20,437 bases of DNA from a virus, in the IMG/VR virus record IMGVR_UViG_3300030098_001461, positions 1,562-21,998 of that record; one strand, 5' to 3'. The notes below the pieces were generated by a model. The model was not told the DNA's origin and did no database searches. It saw nothing but the letters and a program-made list of their open reading frames with translations. Numbering within the stretch: the stretch's first letter is position 1; every line of letters starts with the position of its first letter. Shown here one piece after another: positions 14,995-20,437 of the stretch. Both the position numbers and the translations under genes were made by a program.

Positions 14995-17640
14995 TTAAGT
15001 CCTCCTATAAAATCTCGGTGAGTAGTTTCCTTCCCACATCATCGAGTTGAGAGAGACGGGAAATGGTGAGTCAGTAAAGACCCGTAAAGTAAAGTTCTTA
15101 CTTCTTTGGTGTATTGGTAATGTAAATATTGTTGACTCATTCAGTGCTATATCATCAGCTATATATGTATTAGCTGCAGTAACAGGTTGTAGGTCATACC
15201 ATTCATCTAGGTAGATAACTATCTTAGCTCCTGTTGCTGGTGCTGTAGTAAATTCAATTTCAGTATCACTTACAAAACTAAATGCTGTATTGGTTACATT
15301 ATTTACCTTAACTTTAACTTGGTTTCTATCTACATAATCCAAATCTGAAGTAGTCCATTGGAACTTCTTAGTGGTGTTATCACCTACATGTTCTTTCTTA
15401 CCTGCAAACCTACCAACAGCATTAAGTTTAAAACCTAATACACCTGATAAACCTACATCAAACTTAAGCCTAGATATTGTTAAACTAGCTGTGAAGTCCT
15501 TTATCCTACCCTCCTGATCAAGCTGGTAATAGACCTGTGGTAGGGTCATATCGAAGTTATAAGCATAACCTACATAGACGTTACTTGCGACGCTCTCAAG
15601 GTCTTGTCCAGGCACTTTAAAGTATGTACCAGTATCATCTGTACCTGTCTCTGGTGTGATGGTAAAACCTGAATTATTAAATGTACCAGCTGCTGTTGTA
15701 CCAGCTATAAGCAATACATTCTTTTCATCAGTTAGGTTGGCATAAGGTAAATAACATTTAGAAAAATCATTATCTGTGTCATAATCTACAGAACTAGCCT
15801 GTGCATATAAGTCCATACATGGGTTAATCTTCTGACCCTGTGCATTGGTTATTATCGCTACATCTGGACTCTGAGTTAGGTTTGAATTAGATAGAGTATA
15901 TTGATCACCTTGCTTAGTAACACAGTACATATCATCCTGATCTAGAGCCATAGCCTGAACAGTTCCAGGCAGTCTCCACTTAAACCAAGACTCCATCAGT
16001 AACTCATCACCATTCTTATAAGTCCTATAGAAATAGATCTCTTTACTTGACTGACTAGACATAGCAATGAACTCATTCTGGATACTAGCCACAAGAGTAT
16101 CTACATCTATTGTTATCCACTCATTAACTACACGACCTATATCGAGGATATCAGGACTCTCTCCTAATCCTTTAGGTTGCATAGCAAAGACCCTTACAAA
16201 GTTAGGAGTCTTACTGATGAAGTTAAAGTGTGTACCTATATCTATTGGATCAACTGTATCACTCATCTCCATGTTGGAGATAGGTCTGATCTTTGTAGAC
16301 TGTGGTGTTAAAGGTCCATCATCTGAATAGATAATAAACTGTTGATTCTTACTGAATAATAGTAAACCCTGTCTAGCTGGTTTTATTGCATGTAACTTAG
16401 TAGGTCTAGTTGATGCACAGTTAACATCTATTGGATCAGCAGGTGTATGTGTTCTAGCTGATACTGCATATAACTCATAAGGTTCTTTAGCTCTGCTAAG
16501 GATGACATTATCTTCAGATAAGAATCCAAGTCTATCGTCATGGAAGAATGTCTTTTTAATAGTCTTACCAACAAAGCTAGGGTGGCTGTTTGTTAAGTCA
16601 TCTCCTACAATTCTTGGTCCCCATGTAATAGCTTCAAATACAAAAGTATCAGTACCTGTATTCCTTAACCTATGAGGCATACTAGAGGCTGTTAAACCTG
16701 GAGATTGGTTATTACCTATACTCTCTTTCCAATAACCTGAACCACCTGTTGATGGGTTATCAGCTACAAACTTTGCATAGTAGTTATCCTCATCATATAA
16801 AGGTGAGTTAACTATGGTTACTACATGGTTATGAAATGAGTTAGGAGGTAGCCAAGATTCGTTAGAAGCCCAGTCTTGGAATACAACAAGCCTTTCATTA
16901 TCATCTCCACCTGTAGCACTTAATGTAAATGCAGTTCTGGTAGAACTAATAACTCTATCTAGTTGTAAAGATGTACCATGTTTGGTTACTGTTAGACCAC
17001 TAATACTTAAATCATTAATCTTAGATTCTAAGTCATCTAATATCTGATCGAAATCAGCATCTGTAGGTGCAGTATAAGCATCTGTTGTACTACCAGCTAC
17101 TGTTACAGAGAATGTCTCTCCCTGCATCTGCTCTATCTTTCCACTTAGTAGAAGAGTTCCTCTACTCTGAGCTACAAAATCAGTAGCGTCTGGTTGTGCA
17201 GTTACAGTGAATGTATCATTAGTAATGATAGTTGTATCCTGAACTGTATTAATGTTGTAGTTATTATTAGCTGTTCCAGTTAGATAATCATGTGTATCAC
17301 CATTAGTAACGGTACATGCATCACCAGTATCTGCATTCCATACATAGATACTGCCATTAGTACTATCAATTTTAGGAACGATACAGCCTATATATCTGGT
17401 AGTTGTATCTCTATTAATGTAGAACCACTTAGCATTATCTAACTGAGTTCCACTAAAGTCAGTACCACCTGTATTCTTTAATTTAGATATAAACTTAAAC
17501 CCAGGTCTCTTTGTCATACCTAATGTCATATCAGGTAAACCATTAATACATTCTTTAACCTGACCTGGAAGTTTCTTACTATCTGTCTGTTTAGATACCC
17601 CACTTAAATAGTTAGATATCCTTTGAGTTACTGCAGCCAT
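14995..17640 (-). CDS. Tail tubular protein B (T7 gp12-like nozzle)
   Basis: The 881-residue protein forms the nozzle of the short tail. The N-terminus has the hallmark of the family: RISNYLSGVSKQTDSKKLPG, then QVKECINGLPD and a KRPG motif (TKRPGFKFISKL). The middle contains AWRE-like beta-rich segments, FFHDDRLGFLSEDNVILSRA, and LLLFSKNQQFIIYSDDGPLT, typical of gp12 homologues. The C-terminus MMWEGNYSPRFYRRT is also family-like. An apparent insert at residues about 754-814 resembles the tail-fibre N-terminal domain of this same phage; see findings. T7 gp12 has 794 residues, so the extra length fits the insert. The start overlaps the gp11-like stop as TAATG. Confidence 0.92.
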   Translation of the reverse strand: MAAVTQRISNYLSGVSKQTDSKKLPGQVKECINGLPDMTLGMTKRPGFKFISKLKNTGGTDFSGTQLDNAKWFYINRDTTTRYIGCIVPKIDSTNGSIYVWNADTGDACTVTNGDTHDYLTGTANNNYNINTVQDTTIITNDTFTVTAQPDATDFVAQSRGTLLLSGKIEQMQGETFSVTVAGSTTDAYTAPTDADFDQILDDLESKINDLSISGLTVTKHGTSLQLDRVISSTRTAFTLSATGGDDNERLVVFQDWASNESWLPPNSFHNHVVTIVNSPLYDEDNYYAKFVADNPSTGGSGYWKESIGNNQSPGLTASSMPHRLRNTGTDTFVFEAITWGPRIVGDDLTNSHPSFVGKTIKKTFFHDDRLGFLSEDNVILSRAKEPYELYAVSARTHTPADPIDVNCASTRPTKLHAIKPARQGLLLFSKNQQFIIYSDDGPLTPQSTKIRPISNMEMSDTVDPIDIGTHFNFISKTPNFVRVFAMQPKGLGESPDILDIGRVVNEWITIDVDTLVASIQNEFIAMSSQSSKEIYFYRTYKNGDELLMESWFKWRLPGTVQAMALDQDDMYCVTKQGDQYTLSNSNLTQSPDVAIITNAQGQKINPCMDLYAQASSVDYDTDNDFSKCYLPYANLTDEKNVLLIAGTTAAGTFNNSGFTITPETGTDDTGTYFKVPGQDLESVASNVYVGYAYNFDMTLPQVYYQLDQEGRIKDFTASLTISRLKFDVGLSGVLGFKLNAVGRFAGKKEHVGDNTTKKFQWTTSDLDYVDRNQVKVKVNNVTNTAFSFVSDTEIEFTTAPATGAKIVIYLDEWYDLQPVTAANTYIADDIALNESTIFTLPIHQRSKNFTLRVFTDSPFPVSLNSMMWEGNYSPRFYRRT

Positions 17641-18254
17641 TATCTACTAAGTGCTTTGTATGGTTGATAACTGACATAAGGGTGTGCTCCGTCAGGATGA
17701 CCAAAGAATGAATAATCACCTTGGGTTGTTTCATACTCCAGAGCCATAGCTCTCATGTATGCCTCTTTTTGTTGGAGCATTTGGTATTGACCTTGATCTC
17801 CAATGATTCGACTAGATACAACAGTAGATGCTCTAGCTGTTATGTAGTCCTGTACTGGTCGTGGTAGATCTACCCAATCAAATAGCCATGTAATATCGCA
17901 ATCGACAGGTCCATCTTTCCACTCCCATGTGTGGTGTTCTTTATCATATAATTTCCCGCCTTTTCTGATTGCCTGTTTGTCACCAGCATGAGATTGGCTA
18001 AGGTCTATTTGTAATACGTTATTTGGTATTGCTATCTCATTATTACTATCGGGTATCATCTCATAATGTGGCTCTTTGTTGAAAGACCAGCCTTCACTTT
18101 GTACCTCTCTAGATACTTCTAGTAGAGTTTGATATGCAATCGCAACGTCTGGGTTGGTTTCATCTAAAGTGGTGACTGGTGCCTGACCACAAGCCATCAG
18201 TATTTGATTTATAGCGGGTAGTTCTTGAACAGCGTTAGTGGTAGGGAAAGCCAT
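17640..18254 (-). CDS. Tail tubular protein A (T7 gp11-like adaptor)
   Basis: The 204-residue protein joins portal and nozzle and provides fibre attachment sites in T7-like tails. The start MAFPTTNAVQELPAINQILM, followed by the CGQAPV segment, is the expected family beginning. YQTLLEVSREVQSEGWSFN and the central LPRPVQDYITARAS motif with its final helical QKEAYMRAMALEYE are also typical. T7 gp11 has 196 residues. It follows the capsid gene, with the terminator between, and is coupled to the nozzle gene through a TAATG overlap. No clear ribosome site precedes the ATG. Confidence 0.93.
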   Translation of the reverse strand: MAFPTTNAVQELPAINQILMACGQAPVTTLDETNPDVAIAYQTLLEVSREVQSEGWSFNKEPHYEMIPDSNNEIAIPNNVLQIDLSQSHAGDKQAIRKGGKLYDKEHHTWEWKDGPVDCDITWLFDWVDLPRPVQDYITARASTVVSSRIIGDQGQYQMLQQKEAYMRAMALEYETTQGDYSFFGHPDGAHPYVSYQPYKALSR

Positions 18255-18271
18255 AGGTATAAATATTTATG

Positions 18272-18303
18272 AATAAAAAAAAGGGAGCCATAAAGACTCC
18301 CTT
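18272..18303 (-). terminator. Intrinsic terminator after the capsid gene
   Basis: On the minus strand AAGGGAGTC-TTTAT-GGCTCCCTT forms a stem of about nine pairs (one G-T wobble), followed at once by eight T residues. It sits six bases after the capsid stop codon, the position of T-phi in T7. It should lower, but not abolish, transcription of the tail genes so that capsid protein is made in excess (inference from T7). Confidence 0.92.
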
Positions 18304-18308
18304 AATAG

Positions 18309-19439
18309 TTAGAATGCAGAAGGTGCAGTATCACCTACATACAATTCGACTGCAGCAGCAGGATTAATATAATCCGCACCACAGGCTAAGCGACCCAATA
18401 TCACGTCACCTTGGTAAATGACCGATACGTCACCCTTGGTTACTTGAACTTGAGGTCCAATTGCTTCTACAATACCAGCAGCTTCACGTTGGAAGATAAG
18501 TCCACATGACTTAGCTCCTAGCTCTGAGTTAGTACCGTAGTCGTTATGGATACCAGCTTCATTCTCATCGGCATCCTCTGGAGTTACACTCAGAAAGTCG
18601 CCTGGGTTTGTTGGTTCTGTTACACCAGTTGTACCACCATAAGCAGTACCATATTTGCCAAGGAACGGTATGTTCATTGACTTGTAGATCTTGATACCAG
18701 CGATCTCCACAATTCCATTACCCTTCTGACGGGATGTACCTTGTGCGTCTCTGTTAACTAGACCATTCTCACCAACCTGTTGTATCAATTCATAGTATTG
18801 ACGAGCGTTCAAAACTGAGACTCTCCCGTCAGAACTGACTCCTTTCTCGTCGAGTGCAGCAGCTGCGTCATAGAACGCATTAACTAGGTTTGATGGAACG
18901 TAAGCATCAGAGTCGTTAGTTGTTGAACCAACACGAATCTGAGTACCACCTGGCTCTTTCCAGTCAGTCTTAGAGATAGGTGATGCAGCTCTTGCTCCAC
19001 GTGTAATTGCACGGAATGCAAGTCTGTCATACTTCTCAGCTAAAGCATAACCGATCTTACGAGAGATCTCTGATCTCAAGTCATAATGTGCAAGTGTCTC
19101 ATCTAGCTCATATAAAAATGCTGAACTGATAAGCAACTCGTCTACAGTTATAGTCTTCTCAGATACTGGAGGTGCTCCATCACTGTTACCTAATATTGAA
19201 TTTCCTGGCGTGTGAAATTCACTTTTGGTGCGACCCGTGTAGATAAACTGTAAAGATTTGCCATTCTTCAAGGTACGCTTCATGATGAGATCCCTAGCAA
19301 TTGTGTTGTGCTGGAACCCCTTGAACATCTCACCACTGAACAATTTAAGATAGAGTTCTCGTCTGTCCGAGCCTCCATTCTTAGCACCAGGTACGGTTAC
19401 CGACGCCTGATGATCTGTTGATTGATGTATTGTTGACAT
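18309..19439 (-). CDS. Major capsid protein (T7 gp10-like)
   Basis: The 376-residue HK97-fold protein builds the icosahedral head. Recognised stretches of T7-like cyanophage capsids are DRRELYLKLFSGEMFKGFQH, MKRTLKNGKSLQFIYTGRTK, then EKTITVDELLISSAFLYELD, GYALAEKYDRLAFRAITRGA, IAGIKIYKSMNIPFLGKYGT and GDVSVIYQGDVILGRLACGA, ending NPAAAVELYVG. T7 gp10A has 345 residues, so length is normal. A Glu/Asp-rich loop at about 270-300 is likely surface-exposed and variable. No ribosome site precedes the ATG: the upstream bases are all A and T. The gene has a structured leader and its own terminator, so it is probably expressed as a discrete high-level unit. No gp10B-type frameshift extension is evident, because the stop is followed directly by the terminator. 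Confidence 0.96.
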   Translation of the reverse strand: MSTIHQSTDHQASVTVPGAKNGGSDRRELYLKLFSGEMFKGFQHNTIARDLIMKRTLKNGKSLQFIYTGRTKSEFHTPGNSILGNSDGAPPVSEKTITVDELLISSAFLYELDETLAHYDLRSEISRKIGYALAEKYDRLAFRAITRGARAASPISKTDWKEPGGTQIRVGSTTNDSDAYVPSNLVNAFYDAAAALDEKGVSSDGRVSVLNARQYYELIQQVGENGLVNRDAQGTSRQKGNGIVEIAGIKIYKSMNIPFLGKYGTAYGGTTGVTEPTNPGDFLSVTPEDADENEAGIHNDYGTNSELGAKSCGLIFQREAAGIVEAIGPQVQVTKGDVSVIYQGDVILGRLACGADYINPAAAVELYVGDTAPSAF

Positions 19440-19559
19440 TATTAAAAATTAATTTGATATATACGTTTCTCAGCTGAAATTTTTTGATCATTTTTTTTGT
19501 GGTCTATCCCACCGTCTAGACGGCTAATAGGTATCCTCCGTAGAGGGCTAAAAGCCAAA
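19440..19559 (-). promoter_or_regulatory. Structured AT-rich leader of the capsid gene
   Basis: The only sizeable intergenic stretch before the capsid gene. In mRNA direction it has three short hairpins: GGCT/AGCC (19546-19556), CCTC-TACG-GAGG with a UNCG-type loop (19535-19546), and the 12-base palindrome CCGTCTAGACGG (19512-19523). An A-rich run and an AT-only stretch follow, up to the ATG. No purine-rich ribosome site lies near the start. It may hold a late promoter, an RNase processing site or a stabilising 5' structure. I cannot recognise a phage promoter consensus. Confidence 0.5.
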
Positions 19560-19578
19560 TTACAGAGAGGTCCGACAC
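19516..19578 (-). CDS. Possible 20-aa membrane peptide in the capsid leader
   Basis: A GTG frame encodes SDLSVIWLLALYGGYLLAV after the start, almost entirely one transmembrane helix, and ends in a TAG within the palindrome. GAGAGG lies 7 bases before the GTG, a proper ribosome site. It overlaps the end of the 40-aa ORF in another frame. Being so short it could be chance, but the hydrophobic run with a correctly spaced ribosome site is suggestive. Size and layout recall tiny phage membrane peptides; no function is assigned. Confidence 0.4.
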   Translation of the reverse strand: MSDLSVIWLLALYGGYLLAV

Positions 19579-19682
19579 TGAGGTGCCTCTCTGCTATGGA
19601 AGTTCACATGAAGAACTTCTATATGTATGAAGAAGGCTAGAGTAAATAATACTACTAGCCATAGTTCATTGAACTTCTTCAC
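19560..19682 (-). CDS. 40-aa single-span membrane protein, GTG start
   Basis: The ORF reads (V/M)KKFNELWLVVLFTLAFFIH, then IEVLHVNFHSREAPQCRTSL. Two lysines precede a hydrophobic segment at about residues 5-25, so an N-in single-span protein is likely. The start is GTG, overlapping the TGA of the 49-aa gene (GTGA), in line with the coupled junctions elsewhere. The last ten codons also form the 5' arm of the hairpin at 19563-19593. Function unknown; lysis control, envelope modification or a small photosystem-like peptide cannot be told apart from sequence. Confidence 0.55.
   Translation of the reverse strand: MKKFNELWLVVLFTLAFFIHIEVLHVNFHSREAPQCRTSL
19563..19593 (-). promoter_or_regulatory. 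Hairpin covering a ribosome site and GTG start
   Basis: CAGAGAGG pairs perfectly with CCTCTCTG (8 pairs), with an inner CAC/GTG pairing. The 5' arm contains the GAGAGG ribosome site and the inner stem contains the GTG of the 20-aa ORF, so both would be hidden until a ribosome translating the 40-aa ORF opens the stem. There is no T run after it, so it is not an intrinsic terminator. Confidence 0.6.
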
Positions 19683-19828
19683 TTTTTATCAGGTATATCA
19701 CTAGCTGGAATCTCTTCCTCAATAGTTAATGGATCCATCATGTGTAGAGGTATTCCTGATTTAGAAAATTCAGGTTCGGGAGTCAGTGAAGTAACTGACG
19801 CCCTAGCCTTATCACTTTGATGAGCCAT
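19679..19828 (-). CDS. Small acidic protein, 49 aa
   Basis: The ORF reads MAHQSDKARASVTSLTPEPE, passes through SGIPLHMMDPLTIEEEIPAS and ends DIPDKK. It is acidic, Pro-containing and probably disordered, with no membrane segment. Its ATG overlaps the stop of the outer-membrane-like gene as TAATG and its stop overlaps the next GTG. Reality rests on this tight packing. It lies where T7 has its scaffold gene but is far too short to be a normal scaffold (T7 gp9: 307 aa). No function is assigned. Confidence 0.6.
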   Translation of the reverse strand: MAHQSDKARASVTSLTPEPEFSKSGIPLHMMDPLTIEEEIPASDIPDKK

Positions 19829-20190
19829 TAGAAACTATACTTAGCTCCAGCTTTAACGTTATAAACATTATCTAAGTCACCAGCAGTGATGCCAGAGAAC
19901 TCACCATAGAAAGCTAACTTGTCAGTTGCGTTATAGTTAAGTCCAGCTTTACCAGAGATTTCATTCTCAGTACCATCAACACCTTCAGTAGCTATGATAG
20001 TTGGACCACCTTGGATGTAGTAGGAAGTTTTACCTTCTCCACCTTCAGCACCAATGTGGAAATCTATAGCTCTACCAAAGTATTCTTTACCTTCATAACC
20101 TTGGTTCAACTCAGTGTTGAAATATACTCCAGCGGATGCAGGTGCAGACGCTAATGTGGTGGCTGCGAGAGCAAGTGCAATTGTTTTCAT
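19828..20190 (-). CDS. Exported outer-membrane-barrel-like protein
   Basis: The 120-residue protein begins with a signal peptide MKTIALALAATTLASAPASA. The mature 100 residues are amphipathic beta strands in hairpin rhythm (FGRAIDFHIGAEG, TSYYIQGGPTIIAT, ISGKAGLNYNATDKLAFYGE) and end VKAGAKYSF. A final Phe with Tyr two residues before is the C-terminal signal that the BAM machinery reads in outer-membrane barrels. The fold could be a small barrel of about six strands, or a piece that oligomerises. I recall similar short porin-like proteins in cyanophages, of unknown role. Altering the host outer membrane (superinfection exclusion or release of progeny) is inference. No ribosome site is visible before the ATG, which lies 4 bases after the 35-aa ORF, so it may be coupled to it. 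Confidence 0.85.
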   Translation of the reverse strand: MKTIALALAATTLASAPASAGVYFNTELNQGYEGKEYFGRAIDFHIGAEGGEGKTSYYIQGGPTIIATEGVDGTENEISGKAGLNYNATDKLAFYGEFSGITAGDLDNVYNVKAGAKYSF

Positions 20191-20194
20191 TAAA

Positions 20195-20302
20195 TTAATT
20201 TTTGTAAGTTTTGTAGTATTCGATGCCTCGATATTTAAGTTTCTCTTCTCTATCTAATACTTTTTGCTCTTTAACACGAGCTTGTAATTCGATTGGAGAC
20301 AT
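20195..20302 (-). CDS. Small charged protein, 35 aa
   Basis: The ORF reads MSPIELQARVKEQKVLDREE and ends KLKYRGIEYYKTYKN. It is a highly charged helix with a final KYRG-x-x-Y motif that I recall from tiny cyanophage proteins. A GAGG ribosome site lies 8 bases upstream, and the stop is 4 bases before the next gene. The two-hairpin RNA element ends a few bases before this start. Function unknown. Confidence 0.65.
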   Translation of the reverse strand: MSPIELQARVKEQKVLDREEKLKYRGIEYYKTYKN

Positions 20303-20316
20303 AGTAAAAACCTCAA

Positions 20317-20373
20317 TACCTAAGCCCCGTTCCATGCTTAGGTTTCATGCGTCCCAAGGGGATGAACGGACGT
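20317..20373 (-). ncRNA. Two-hairpin structured RNA element
   Basis: In mRNA direction the first part, ACGTCCGTTCATCCCCTTGG followed by GACGCATGAA, can fold as CGTCC/GGACG (20350-20372) or, mutually exclusively, as TTCAT/ATGAA with an inner CCC/GGG (20344-20366). A second hairpin, ACCTAAGC/GCTTAGGT, is a perfect 8-pair stem (20318-20343) with a 10-base loop ATGGAACGGG. The unpaired or loop sequences GTTCATCC, GGGACGCATGA and GGAACGGGG look like a motif I recall recurring in cyanophage genomes, possibly Rfam PhotoRC-II or a related phage element. The family name is a hypothesis. It sits just before the 35-aa ORF, so a 5'-UTR role is likely. Confidence 0.55.
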
Positions 20374-20375
20374 GG

Positions 20376-20435
20376 CTAATGTGGATCCATTTGACCTTTC
20401 GGTAGATAGGCAAGTTCTCTTAGTGCCTTTACGCT
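20376..20435 (-). CDS. Possible C-terminus of an upstream gene
   Basis: A frame entering from beyond the window reads SVKALRELAYLPKGQMDPH and stops at TAG just before the RNA element. The composition (helix, then polar tail) is protein-like and the stop position is natural. Another frame also stays open for 32 codons into the element, so the choice is uncertain. If real, this could be the end of the scaffold gene expected upstream of the capsid, but nothing visible proves that. Confidence 0.35.
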   Translation of the reverse strand, partial: SVKALRELAYLPKGQMDPH

Positions 20436-20437
20436 TG

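Noticed and set aside
19563-19593. Intrinsic terminator before the capsid gene
   Set aside because: The stem is strong enough but no T run follows it in either direction.
19440-19611. Long open frame across the capsid leader, third frame, ending just before the capsid ATG
   Set aside because: It stays open for about 57 codons but has only a TTG as possible start and runs through all the hairpins; composition looks random.
20303-20437. tRNA gene in the structured region before the 35-aa ORF
   Set aside because: The stems do not make a cloverleaf: no 7-base acceptor, no TTCRA T-loop and no anticodon arm at the right spacing.

Overview
The window is the late structural and packaging half of a T7-like podovirus genome (Autographiviridae-type). 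Its capsid, tail and small accessory proteins look like those of marine cyanophages infecting Prochlorococcus or Synechococcus. Every gene I can support lies on the minus strand, so transcription runs from position 20437 down to 1. The DNA looks AT-leaning by eye, and genes abut or overlap almost everywhere. No stretch longer than about 120 bases lacks a gene candidate. I see no tRNA, integrase, insertion sequence or CRISPR array. The host is inferred from protein resemblance and cannot be narrowed from this window.

Layout in transcription order. (1) 20437-19440: a pre-capsid block with a possible C-terminus of an upstream gene, a two-hairpin RNA element, a 35-aa ORF, a secreted outer-membrane-barrel-like protein, a 49-aa ORF, a 40-aa membrane ORF, a possible 20-aa membrane ORF whose ribosome site lies in a hairpin, and a structured leader. 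(2) 19439-18309: the major capsid protein (gp10-like), followed by a strong intrinsic terminator in the same place as T-phi of T7. (3) 18254-14995: tail tubular proteins A and B (gp11, gp12). (4) 14991-7526: the three internal virion (ejection) proteins (gp14, gp15, gp16). (5) 7509-2727: a 1080-aa tail fibre with a T7 gp17-like N-terminus, and a second 512-aa collagen-like fibre. (6) 2725-914: small genes, namely an XkdW-like small protein, a proline-rich membrane protein, a holin-like two-segment membrane protein, and two overlapping exported proteins. (7) 917-1: a coupled string of small genes leading into packaging, with 39-aa and 54-aa ORFs, the small terminase subunit, a small basic HNH-like protein, and the start of an HNH endonuclease. 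The large terminase is expected just beyond position 1.

Together these genes build the head, the tail tube and the genome-ejection machinery. Fibres attach at the tail, lysis and envelope functions probably lie in the small-gene block, and DNA packaging starts with the small terminase. Stop/start overlaps (ATGA, TAATG, GTGA) at many junctions suggest translational coupling.

Less ordinary points are a phage-encoded outer-membrane-like protein beside the capsid gene, structured RNA around the pre-capsid genes, a fibre-anchor-like domain inside tail tubular protein B, a collagen-like fibre carrying 9-bp tandem repeats, and an exported protein whose start codon cannot be found near its signal peptide. 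Function calls for the structural genes rest on family recognition. Those for the small genes are mostly descriptive.
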